From positions 1,054,001-1,118,000 of the forward strand of contig JAWHQI010000306.1 of the NCBI GenBank assembly GCA_033032865.1: 64,000 nucleotides of DNA. Reading direction: 5' to 3'. Positions 44,937 through 54,888 of this stretch are shown in pieces. The notes beneath the pieces are model-generated. The model made no database searches and had not been told where the DNA came from. It worked only from the letters and a program-made list of their open reading frames with translations. Position numbers and translations under genes: made by a program. The stretch is from Dactylorhiza incarnata (lineage: Eukaryota; Streptophyta; Magnoliopsida; Asparagales; Orchidaceae). Positions within the stretch are counted from its first letter, which is position 1; each line of letters opens with the position of its first letter.

Positions 44937-46539
44937 TCATGTATCATTAATAGTCAATCGCCCCCTCCAGTGGACTAGGTAATGAATATTGTGTCTGTCA
45001 AGTGTCGAAGCAATGTCATGCCCCACTATATCAGTTATACTCTCAGATGTCGAAGAGGGTGTATGTGGATCCACTGGTAGCTGGGTAGTGGGTTGTGGCT
45101 CAGTATTGGGCTCATATAATGGGCCTAAGTACTTATAAGGTTCATAATATGGAGTCAAATCTTCAATGTTGAATATAGGATGGATTCCCATATTCCTAGG
45201 GATATTCAATTCGTAGGCATTCGACCTAATCTTTCGTACTACTGTGTACGGACTCATTCGTCTGACATTTAATTTTTTGCAGTTTCCAAAAGGAAACTCT
45301 TAGCTCTAATTCTCACCACCACTTGCCCACCTTTTCTAAAGTTCAACTCTCTCCTATGAGTGACCGCGCATACTTTAAAATTTTCATTACTCATTGCAAT
45401 TTTATGTCGGGTTACAAATGACTTAACAGACTACCTAGGTCGTCTTGTAAGTGGAAGTGACACAAGATCGATAGGCTTCCTAGACTCATAAGCTAAGACA
45501 ACATGAAATGGACTAAACCATGTGGACCTATTAATAAAGTTATTATATGCCAACAACATTATGGATAGTGTAGAATCCCAACTAGATGGATGATCACCCA
45601 CTAGGCACCATAAAAGGTTTCCTTAGCTTTGATTGACTACTTCAATTTACTCATCAATCTGTGGGTGAGAAGCGTGGAAAATTGAAGAGTGGTACAAGTT
45701 TCATGCCATAATATCTTCCAAAAATAACTCATGTAATGGACACCACGGTCAGATATATAGTCTTAGGTAGCCTATGTAATCAAAATACATCCTTGACAAA
45801 TAGAATGATGATACGGGATGAATCTATGGTCTTTCTGCAAAGGATAAAGTGAGTCATCTTTGAGAAAAGATTTACTTCTACAAATATTGACTCATGCTTC
45901 TTAAGTGTCCAAGGTAGTCTGTGCACGAAGTCCATACTAATATCAACCCAAGGCTGGTGCGGGACGAGTAGTGAAGTATACAAATCGGTACTTTGGTGTG
46001 AGCCTTTAGCAGTCTGGAAAATGCGACAATGACGGACAAATCAAGCTACATCTTTCTTCAGGCTAGGCCAAAAGAAGTGATCCTCTACTAGAGTGATCGT
46101 CTTATCTCTCCCAAAATGACTTGCATCGCCTCCAACGTGAATCTACCATATCAAATAATCGCATAAAGAAGTGCAGGGGATACATAAACGGGACCAATAA
46201 AATAAATACTCTTCCATCAAGAGAAATACGTCACTAATTTCTGGTGGATCTCTAGACAGTGTTATACATCTCGCTAAAATCGGAGCATGTGGGATAATCA
46301 GATATGAGACATTCAAAGCCCTCTACTTAGGCACTCATTGTATGCAGTAGGCTAACTCTCCTACTGAGGGCATCTGCAGGTTTGTTCTCAACACCGGACT
46401 TGTGTTTGAGAACATAATGAAACTCTTGTATGCACTCCACCAATTTAGCATGAAAGTGGTTTAATTTCTTCTGGGAGTCAAAGAATCTTAGGGTCTGATG
46501 ATCCGAGTACAATATAAACTTTTTAGATAAGAGATAATG
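44937..46539 (-). pseudogene. Chromovirus RNase H-IN-chromodomain remnant
   Basis: Reading on the minus strand: RNase H FILYSDHQTLRFF and KSGVENKPADALSRR (46540 to about 46340), integrase WVDISMDFVHRLP (about 45950), tail YTVVRKIRSNAYELNIP and IHPIFNIEDLTPYYEP (about 45240-45140), and chromodomain-like ASTLDRHNIHYLVHWRGR (about 45010). Stops and shifts between the pieces. Confidence 0.78.
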
Positions 46540-48178
46540 TGATGGAGTATCGAACAAATCACGAGACATGCTTGCATTAAACGGGAAAACGGATACAATC
46601 CGGAGCGGACTCCGGCCAAGATCTAGGAGGCTGGTTCCCCCTAAGACCTCTCTCTCAAATGAGAGCCAAACCCTAATGATCCAAAAGATCCAAAAGATCC
46701 CATGGAGTCCTTATATAGGGAGGAGGGGGCTCACATGACAATAAACAATAAAATTAATACTTAATTAATATTAATTAATTAATACGAATTAATTAATTAA
46801 TACCAATTAATTACACTAATTAACAAAGGAGGTTTCCACATGCGCTTCTTTGACTCCTGCGAGCTGGTGTGTGTTGGCGGATGCATCATCGTAACAATAG
46901 GCCGCGCTTGAAAATTGACCTTGTCCCCAAGGTCAAGGCTAAAAATTTTGTCGGGGTCTTTAAGAACAGAAACGACATACAACTTGTCGTCGTGGGGTAG
47001 CGAGAATTTGAATAAAAATGGCGAAATGATAAAAGATTGGCAGGTGGCGTGTAGTGGTAAGCAGGACAAAGAAAAAAAAATTTGTGGGACCTGCGTGGGC
47101 AAGCATGGTACAGCGGCTGTAGGGAGAGATGGAAGTGGGATGTTTAATGTGGGGCCCGAGAACAGGGGGGCTGGCGTGCGAAGTAGGATAGAAAAGTTGG
47201 GTGCGTGGCTCGATGTCTGGGATAAGCGAGCACCTGCATGGAATGTAAGGTGGGGCGGCGAAAGCTGCATCGACGCCAGCGGGTAAGGTAAACGACATCT
47301 CTGTCGTGACCTTCCAGCCCGAGAACTGGAGAGGATGGCGGGACGCGACGTTGATGGGGAAAGCGGCGACGACAATGCTTGCGGAGGAGCACCACAACTG
47401 AGCAGCGGCTGGAGAACCCTGCGAGCGCTTGCATGGAGTCCGTCGTCCGGCTGGAGAGAGAGGTGGAAGGGTAGATCCGGCGGATTTGGCGGCGTCAGCA
47501 ATGGCGGTGGGTTGCGGGCTGACGGCAGAAGCTGGATCCCAATAGATTTGCAGGCTGCCGATGCAGGAAACAGCGCGGGCTGGAGCTGGCTGGCGACGGC
47601 GGAAGTTGGATCCCGAACGACGTGAGCAGCGATAGGGTTGCGGGCTGCTGCGGGTAGCCAGTGGCCATGGCGCTGGAGAAGAGTCGGTAGGGAGGAATAC
47701 AACGAGGTGAGGAAGGCGGACTGCTCGTCGAGGCATCGTTCGATGGCGCGGATGTCCATCGTGACACGATCCCCGGCGGCGTCAAGCGAGCGGACGGGGG
47801 CGGAAGGTCGGACCATTGATGGAGTATCGAACAAATCACGAGACATGCTTGGATTAAACAGGAAAACGGATACAATCCAGAGCGGACTCCGGCCAAGATC
47901 TAGGAGGCTGGTTCCCCCTAAGACCCCTCTCTCAAATGAGAGCCAAACCCTAATGATCCAAAAGATCCTTAAAACACTCCCATACCTCCTCCTTATATAG
48001 GGAGGAGGGGGCTCACATGACAATAAACAATAAAATTAATACTTAATTAATATGAATTAATTAATATGAATTAATTAATTAATACCAATTAATTACACTA
48101 ATTAACTAAGGAGGTTTCCACATGCGCTTCTTTGACTCATGCGAGCTGGTGTGTGTTGGCGGATGCGTTATCGTAACA
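46540..48178 (-). mobile_element. 1.6-kb mini-gypsy (deletion derivative)
   Basis: LTRs 46540-46896 and 47817-48178 (TGATGGAGTATCG...ATCGTAACA). The target duplication TAATG is perfect (46535-46539, 48179-48183). The 920-bp interior reads on the minus strand from a MDIRAIERCLDEQSAFL gag-like start directly to a polyprotein tail FSLDLGDKVNFQA at the other end, so the direction is taken as minus. No domains for enzymes are left. Confidence 0.85.
46897..47760 (-). pseudogene. Gag N-terminus fused to polyprotein C-terminus
   Basis: An open frame from about 47760 (MDIRAIERCL) through Pro/Ser-rich low-complexity sequence to LKDPDKIFSLDLGDKVNFQA. The longer 408-codon frame on this strand runs into both LTRs and is not a natural gene. 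Large internal deletion inferred. Confidence 0.5.
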
Positions 48179-48299
48179 TAATGCCGTTAATGTCGTAAGG
48201 CTTAAATGATCACATAGAACTTTCGATTATAATTAGAATACTTTTGTCGAGCCCCATTTAATTTCTCACTAAAGTAGGCGACGAGATGCCCTAACTTAA
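48179..48299 (-). pseudogene. Chromovirus RT/RNase H junction fragment
   Basis: Reads GHLVAYFSEKLNGARQKYSN, which precedes the RNase H at 46340-46540 in normal order. It is stranded between two inserted elements. Confidence 0.72.
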
Positions 48300-48782
48300 T
48301 GTTATGATGCGCGACTAGTCCAACATGCACTGGGGCCGCACGTACCAACGACGCCCACACGTCGCGGTCGCGTGACGACATGTTTTATTATCTTTTATCT
48401 AGTTATGTGTTTGCATCTTTTAATTCAGCATTTTGACCCATATGTTGTTAAGCCCAAAAGGGGCAGCTTTGGTGAACCGTTACTTGACCGCCCGGTTGGG
48501 GCCTTTGATTTTATATAAGTTTAATTCCAAAACTCTCTCTCTCCTCTTTTCCCTCTCCTTATCTCTCTCTAGCCGACGGAAAACCTTCTGTAACTCGGCC
48601 GCTCCAACCCTAATCATAACTCGCAATCGATGTCGCCCTCTTCCGACGTCCACGCTCAGTCGACCGCTCCCTCTCGTTGCCAGCCATAGCACCTCCCAGT
48701 CCAAGGAAGGGAGATCTCCCTGCTCCGACGCATCCTCCTCCTTCGAGGCCCTTCACGAGATCACAACCGAAAGCCCATAACA
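48300..48782 (+). repeat. 5' LTR (gypsy 48300-54581)
   Basis: 483 bp. Partner 54086-54581 is 13 bp longer, mostly in CT repeats. Confidence 0.9.
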
Positions 48783-48785
48783 TCT

Positions 48786-48797
48786 TGGTATCAGAGC
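48786..48797 (+). promoter_or_regulatory. Primer-binding site (tRNA-Met type)
   Basis: TGGTATCAGAGC three bases after the LTR. Confidence 0.9.
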
Positions 48798-48952
48798 TAA
48801 ATGTCGGCGACTCCACTCCCAGCACTTCTTCGGCCTACTTCCGCCCGGTCCCTCCCGCGGCAACTGTTTCGCGGCCCAGCTCTTCCGCCAGCCTGCTACC
48901 TACCCCGACAGCAGCCTTAACGCTCCCTTTTCCGATGGCTGAAGGTGGTCCG

Positions 48953-49945
48953 TGTTGAAAATTTCTAGCTCTGATATCTAGTGATGAATTTCAGCTCAGA
49001 TACCAAAGTAAGAAACTTAGAAGCGGGAACCAGGCGCAGGAACACTACAACCATACCAAGCTAAGTAACCAGCAACAATAGAAGAGCAAAACGATCTTGA
49101 ATTAACTATCTCTTTACAATGCGAGGTATACATGGCGAGACATGATTCATCAGAAAACAGAGAGAAACAAAGGAGAAAAACAATAACTGGCGATCAACAA
49201 TAATTGAGACCGCCAGAGACCGCTGAAACAGTCAGATCGCACACAACCACTGAGACAGCGCGAACAACACAGGTCGCCAATCTGCTGCCTGCCAGACCGC
49301 AAACTCAGACCGCGGGAGCTGCTGACTTTTGAGCTGCTGAAAAAATAACCTGTCTGCACTTCTTGATCGCCTGACCGCACGGTCGCATAATCACAGAAGC
49401 TACGCGCGAACAGAGAACAAAACTGCGAAAGCTGTCGCCTGACCACAACTCTAGATCGCCTGATCGTCGAGCTTGCTGCGAACAGCTCAAGAACTAAACA
49501 CAGATCGCCCAGAGGAGACCGCTGGCGTACTGGTTATTCAAAGCTGGGAAAATCGCCAAGAAAGGAGACCCATGACTGCTGGCCGCTGATCTGCGAACAC
49601 AACAAACGATCAACTCCTATCAGACCGCACGAACTCAAAAATAGAGACCGGCAAAATCAACTCAAGCTCTAGTTCTTACAGTTCTCGATTACAAATGACG
49701 GACCTTGCACCTCTATTTATAGGCAAACAGACGGATGTCGTCACCGCCCTAAAAGAGATACAGTAACCGCCCCAACCAGATCGCGCAAGGGGAGATCGCG
49801 TGATCACCAGAAAGATTTCTGTTTGGGTCATAGATAACACAACAGTCAGCAAAAAGAGGGAGACCGCGCAGACCGCGCGATCACAGCGATCTGATCTTCT
49901 TTAGACCGCCCAGACCACTTCCACTCCACTTCAAAAAATTCAACA
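48953..49945 (-). mobile_element. Solo LTR inside gypsy leader
   Basis: 993 bp from TGTTGAAAATTTC to AAATTCAACA, flanked by GTCCG on both sides (48948-48952, 49946-49950). A TATAAATAG on the minus strand at about 49721 suggests minus orientation. The sequence is rich in GACCGC/GATCGC words. Confidence 0.85.
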
Positions 49946-50007
49946 GTCCGTCCCTATCTTAGGTGGTGGAACTCTTCCAAACCATGCTCCCAACTTAGAA
50001 CTCAAAA

Positions 50008-50892
50008 ATGGAGGCCCTCAACGCCCGCCTGGATGCCCTACAAGGTGCTCCATCTTCTCCGCCCATGAATGCGGACGAATTTCCCTCGGCAAGTCGGGTG
50101 GATTCCGTCGCTCCTCATGCGGAATGTCCTGCATACTCCCGTTCGGTCTGGATGGATTTTCCCATATATGAAGGCCGCGGAGATCCACTTCCCTGGCTTA
50201 CCCGTTGTGACATTTTCTTCGCCAACCAACGCACGCCGAATGACAAACGTGTCGGCATCGCCTCCTTCTACCTCCTTGGGTCGGCGCAATTGTGGTTCAC
50301 ACAACTGTTGCGGGAACGCCCAAATTCCTCGTGGACGGACTTCAGTGCGGCATGCACCTTGTGGTTTGGTCCCACTCTACCGGGAAACCCACTAGGAGAG
50401 GTTGTGTTCCTCAAACAGGCAGGCTCCATTGATGCTTATTTGGAGCAATTTCAGATTTTGCTATCAAGGGCGACGTCTGTTTTACCGGAACAACAAGTTC
50501 CCCTCTTCACCGCCGCTTTTAATAAGCGGCTCTGTTGGGATGTGGAATTCCAGACACCACGTGATCTCACCATGGCGATGAGCCTCGCTCGTGCTTGTGA
50601 ACGGCGACTACTCTTAGATCGCCCAACCATGGGATGCCGTGACCACCAGGCAGGCCGCCCCCTTCGGTTCGGTCGACAAGACCACAGTCGGGGAAGAGCC
50701 GCCCGGCCTACTTTCCGCCGCCGTCTTTCCCGCCTTGAAATGACAGTCCGCCGCGAAAAAGGCTTGTGCTTCAATTGTGATGAGAAGTTCGCATTGGGTC
50801 ATCGGTGCAAACGTTTATTTTGGCTCGAAGTAGATGATCCTTCGAACGATGGCGATTACGGTGGAGACGAACCGGGCACACTGCAACTCTAA
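50008..50892 (+). CDS. Gypsy Gag
   Basis: 294 codons. Capsid domain at residues about 49-200 (MDFPIYEGRGDPLPWLTRCD, WTDFSAACTLWFG, DAYLEQFQILLSRA) and zinc-knuckle-like CFNCDEKFALGHRC at 254-267. The final TAA (50890-50892) is an in-frame nonsense change, since the same frame continues into protease as one polyprotein. An upstream ATG at 48935 lies before the solo LTR, so the original start may have been further upstream. Confidence 0.8.
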   Translation: MEALNARLDALQGAPSSPPMNADEFPSASRVDSVAPHAECPAYSRSVWMDFPIYEGRGDPLPWLTRCDIFFANQRTPNDKRVGIASFYLLGSAQLWFTQLLRERPNSSWTDFSAACTLWFGPTLPGNPLGEVVFLKQAGSIDAYLEQFQILLSRATSVLPEQQVPLFTAAFNKRLCWDVEFQTPRDLTMAMSLARACERRLLLDRPTMGCRDHQAGRPLRFGRQDHSRGRAARPTFRRRLSRLEMTVRREKGLCFNCDEKFALGHRCKRLFWLEVDDPSNDGDYGGDEPGTLQL

Positions 50893-52316
50893 CTTCATGC
50901 GATTGTGGGACCCCAAGAGGGCCAAACGATCCAGATGTTTGTGTTGATCGATGGGACTCAACTCCTAGCTCTCATGGACTCCGGTAGCACCCACAGCTTC
51001 ATTCGCCACGACACAGCTCTCTGTTTGGGCCTTTCGTTTGTCTCTCACAGCCACGTAAAGGTCTCGGTGGCCAATGGCCAATAGATGGCGTGCCCATGTA
51101 TATGTCGAAAGGTGGACCTTATGGCGGACGGATACACTTCGCAAGCAAATTTATTTGTGGTGGATCTTTGTGGCTTCGAAGTGGTTTTAGGTGTCTGTTG
51201 GCTTCGCACCTTGGGACCCCTTACATGGGATTTCGACCGCTTGACCATGTCTTGGTACTCGGGCTCCCGTCTAGTGCAGTGGCAAGGGCGTGACCCTTGG
51301 CCGCTCTCATCCTCCTTTCTAGTGCAGATAGAGCCTCTTCCCACCTCTCTTCCGACTGGGGACAGCCACCCTTTCGACCTTTCAGATCTCTTACAGACCT
51401 TCGCCGTCATATTTAGCCCTCTCACCGGCTTTCCGCCTCGCCACCGACAGGATCATCACATTTGCCTCCATCCGAGGACGGCCCCGATTGTGGTACGACC
51501 GTACCGCTATCCCTTCCATCAAAAGGATGAAATCGAACGACAGTGTGAGCTTCTCCTCCAACAAGGACTCATCCGACGTAGCGTGTCTCCATTTTCCTCT
51601 CCGGTCCTCTTAGTGCACAAGAAGGGCAGTTCTTGGCGACTTTGCGTGGACTACCGGGCCCTTAACGCTCATACCGTGAAAGACAAGTTTCCGATTCCTG
51701 TGGTGAAGGAATTATTGGATGAACTGCATGGAGCAAAAATTTTCTCTAAATTGGACTTGTCCTCCGGATATCATCAAGTCCGCATGGCCGCTGCCAACGT
51801 CGAGAAGACCGGCTTTCGTACCCACCACGGCCATTTCGAATTTTTGGTCATGTCGTTCGGGCTTACGAACACCCCTTCCATCTTTCAGGCACTCATGAAC
51901 GAGGTATTCAATTCTCTCCTATGAAAACCTGTTCTCGTTTTCTTTGACGATATTGTAGTCTACAACAAGTCTTGGATGGAGGACATGCAACACCTCCATG
52001 GTTCCATGCAGTGATTCAGTCTTATCAATTGGTGCTCAAGGCCTCCAAGTGCTCTTTCGGCCAAAGCTCTGTTGCCTACTCGGGACATATCATTCACGGT
52101 TTGGGGGTTTCAGCCGATCCGGAGAAGTTACAAGGGGTGGCGGCATGGCCCCTTCCGCGGTCCCCAACTGATCTTCGCGGCTTCCTCGGCCTCGCGGACT
52201 ACTATCGACGTTTCATTCGTGCCTATGGCACACTGGCCGAGCCGTTGGTAGGACTCTTACGCAAGAATACGTTCACTTGGACGGACGCAACTACGCAAGC
52301 TTTTCACACATTGTAA
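50893..52316 (+). pseudogene. Gypsy protease-RT, broken
   Basis: Protease active site LMDSGSTHSFIRH (about 50970) is intact. A TAG stop follows at 51082. RT is readable from FPPRHRQDHHI through RLCVDYRALN (about 51635) and KLDLSSGYHQVR. A TGA at 51922 precedes FFDDIVVY (about 51940). A frameshift follows, then ADPEKLQGV and LRGFLGLADYYRRFI (to 52316). Confidence 0.82.
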
Positions 52317-52612
52317 GAGGCCTTAATGTCTGCACCGGTCCTCCGCCTTCCCAACTTCTCGGTGGAATTCCAGGTGGAATGTGATGCATCCGGGACCGGC
52401 GCCGGACCGCCCTACACCACCGTAAATTACCGGCCTACGAGCAGGAGTTGATCGGCCTTGCCAAAGCCATCTAACACTGGCGTCCTTACTTGTGGGGATG
52501 CACTTTTCTAATCCGGACTGACCATTACAATCTCAAATATTTGCTCGAGTAACACCTTTCTACAATACCGCAACAACGTTGGGTGAGCAAACTCCTCGGG
52601 TTTGACTTTTGA
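52317..52612 (+). pseudogene. Gypsy RNase H, frameshifted
   Basis: The sequence between RT and integrase reads SAPVLRLPNFSVEFQVECDA and then loses frame repeatedly. The expected RNase H segment is present but broken. Confidence 0.6.
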
Positions 52613-53680
52613 GTGGAGTACAAAGAAGGGGTTTTAAATCGCGCCGCCGACGCCCTTTCTCGCCGAGATACTCAGACCGAGCCCGCTCTATTTGCTATCT
52701 CCTTTCCGACCGCCGACCTCCTCGCCATGCTCCGCCAAGAGATACAACTCTCCCCAAGCTTGTCCGAACTCATCGACCGGCCGGCCGAGCACCTCACTGA
52801 TCCGCAATGGACAGCCCGCGATGGTCTTATTCTCTACCGGGACCACGTTTATGTGGACTCCTCGTCTACTCTCATTGTTACTATCCTCGAAGACACTCAT
52901 GGCCTCAGTCATGAAGGCATACACCGTACGCTCCAACGTCTCCGTGCTGAATTTTTTTGGAAAGGAATGTGCAAACATGTGCATGACTTCATCAAGGGCT
53001 ATGCGGTGTGCCAACGAAACAAATCGGATCATCTTCTTCCCGCGGGCCTCCTACAACCTCTTCCGGTACCTACGCAAATTGGGTCGGCTTTATCCATGGA
53101 TTTGGTAGAAGGGCTTCCGACCTCCCACGACAAATCGGTTTTGATGGTGGTGGTGGATCGTTTCTCGAAGGGGGCTCATTTTATTGCCATGGCATGCCCT
53201 CTACTTGCTGAAAATGTGGCCCGGATTTTCCAAGAGATCTTCCGCTTGCACGGTATGCCGGAGACTCTTGTATCAGACCGCGACAAGGTGTTTACAAGCA
53301 ACTTCTGGAAGGAGCTCTTCACACTCAGTGGCACCAAGCTCTCTTTTTCGTCAGCCTATCACCCCCAATCCGACGGCCAGACGGAGGTTTTGAACCGGAC
53401 AGTGGAGATGTATTTGCATTGTATCACCGGAGATCGTCTGCAGGAGTTGCCCCGTTGGCTCCCTTGGATAGAGTATTGTTACAATACCGCATACCACACG
53501 GCGCTCCAAACCACCCCATTCTGTTTGACCGCGTTGCCCCGTTGGCTCCCTTGGATAGAGTATTGTTACAATACCGCATACCACACGACGCTCCAAACCA
53601 CCCCATTCTGTTTGATCTATGACTACGAGCCCCCTCCCCCGCCCCCCCTCTCTTATCCTATGTGGGCGGCACCGCCATAG
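52613..53680 (+). CDS. Gypsy RNase H tail and integrase, open but with internal duplication
   Basis: 355 codons. Starts in the RNase H tail (NRAADALSRRD), then the integrase zinc-binding region HEGIHRTLQRLRAEFFWKG...VCQRNK and a core with SMDLVEGLP, VSDRDKVFTSNFWKEL and YHPQSDGQTEVLNRTVE. An 87-bp tandem duplication (53447-53613) repeats 29 residues containing WLPWIEYCYNTAYHT in frame, which would lengthen the core C-terminal region. Confidence 0.78.
   Translation: MEYKEGVLNRAADALSRRDTQTEPALFAISFPTADLLAMLRQEIQLSPSLSELIDRPAEHLTDPQWTARDGLILYRDHVYVDSSSTLIVTILEDTHGLSHEGIHRTLQRLRAEFFWKGMCKHVHDFIKGYAVCQRNKSDHLLPAGLLQPLPVPTQIGSALSMDLVEGLPTSHDKSVLMVVVDRFSKGAHFIAMACPLLAENVARIFQEIFRLHGMPETLVSDRDKVFTSNFWKELFTLSGTKLSFSSAYHPQSDGQTEVLNRTVEMYLHCITGDRLQELPRWLPWIEYCYNTAYHTALQTTPFCLTALPRWLPWIEYCYNTAYHTTLQTTPFCLIYDYEPPPPPPLSYPMWAAPP
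53447..53613 (+). repeat. 87-bp in-frame tandem duplication in integrase
   Basis: Two copies starting TTGCCCCGTTGGCTCCC at 53447 and 53534, differing by about one base. Confidence 0.92.
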
Positions 53681-54085
53681 TGGATTCCATCGACCGCGAA
53701 TTGGTGGATCGCGACGAGTTCTTGTTGGCAGCCCGGAATCGTCTCCTTCAAGCTCAACAACGAATGGAAGACGCCTACAACCGGGGTCACCGCGAGGTCA
53801 TTCTCTCCACCGGCGATTTGGTATGGGTGTGCCAGAGGCCTTTCCGCCAAGTTTCCGCCACGAGGCTAACCTCCAACAAGCTCGGACCGAATTTTTTGGA
53901 CAATTTCAGATCATGGGTCGCATTGGTGAGGTCGCTTACCGCCTCGGCCTTCCTCTGAATGCCCGCATTCACGACGTTTTCCATATCTCTCAGCCGAAGC
54001 CCTATACGGAACCACCGCCATCTACACCCTTAGTCGACATCCCGATCCAGCTTGAGGACAAGCTGTCTTCCGACGAGAGCGGCGA
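53681..54085 (+). pseudogene. Gypsy integrase C-terminal tail
   Basis: After a shift: FFGQFQIMGRIGEVAYRLGL and NARIHDVFHISQPKPYT (about 53895-54010). I do not see a chromodomain before the 3' LTR. Confidence 0.7.
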
Positions 54086-54581
54086 TGTTATGATGAGCGA
54101 CGAGTCCAACCAGTGCTGGGGTCGCACGTACCAATGACGTCTACATGCCGCGGACGCGTGACGACATGTTTTATTATCTTTTATCTAGTTATGTGTTTGC
54201 ATCTTTTAATTCAGCATTTTGACGCATATGTTGTAAGCCCAAATGGGGGGCAGCTTTGGTGAACCGCTACTTGACCACTCGGTTGGGGCCTTTGATTTTA
54301 TGCAAGTTTAATTCCAAAACTCTCTCTCTCTCCTCTTTTCCCTCTCCCTATCTCTCTCTCTCTCTCTATCTGACGGAACACCTTCCGTAATCCGCGCCCG
54401 CTCCAACCCTAATCGCAACTCGCGATCGCTGCCACCCTCTTCCGACGTCAACGCTCAGCCGGCCGCTCCCTCTTGTCGCCAGCCAAAGCACCTCTCGGTC
54501 TAAGGAAGGGAGATCTCCCTCCTCCGACGAATCCTCCTCCTTCGAGGCCCTTCACGAGATCACAATCGGAAGTCCATAACA
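54086..54581 (+). repeat. 3' LTR (gypsy 48300-54581)
   Basis: 496 bp, followed by CTTAA. Confidence 0.9.
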
Positions 54582-54888
54582 CTTAATTCGTTGTCAATGC
54601 CTACGCCTTGAACAAGGACTAATAAATCTAAAATTTACAGCATCTAACTAAAGCCTCTCTAATGATAATAGAAATTGGGGGATGAGTATCAAATGCACCT
54701 TTTTTGCTATTCATGATTTTCCTTCTCCTATTTTTCATTTCATAATTTTGGTTTTGCTTCTTTTAAGATCAAGTATTTTTATGGTTTCACGTGCTTCTTT
54801 TATGTTTGAGCATTTGGAGTCGTTTGAGTTTTGAGATTTGAAGATGATTCTATCATTTAATTTTTGGATTTTGTTTTGAGATGAATAT

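Larger units (their letters stand above)
48300..54581 (+). mobile_element. Full-length gypsy element with recent structure, disabled coding
   Basis: LTRs 48300-48782 and 54086-54581 (TGTTATGATG...CCATAACA). The target duplication CTTAA is perfect (48295-48299, 54582-54586). PBS TGGTATCAGAGC at 48786-48797. Order gag, protease, RT, RNase H, integrase is retained, but with three in-frame stops, frameshifts and a solo LTR inserted in the leader/gag start. It is the structural relative of the gag-only element 32877-35236. Confidence 0.9.
44523..54607 (-). mobile_element. Decayed chromovirus (gypsy), 5'-truncated, hosting two other elements
   Basis: The 3' LTR is 44523-44825 on the minus strand (TGATGGGGACC...TAATCA), with a polypurine run directly before it (C run on + at about 44829-44847). 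Coding pieces 44937-46539, 48179-48299 and 54582-54607 are one RT/RNase H-IN-chromodomain sequence interrupted by the elements at 46540-48178 and 48300-54581. It ends abruptly at 54607 against the next gypsy element, so its gag, protease and most of RT are missing. Confidence 0.72.

Noticed and set aside
46797..48023. 408-codon minus-strand frame as a single gene
   Set aside because: It begins in one LTR and ends in the other. Only the internal part can be element coding.
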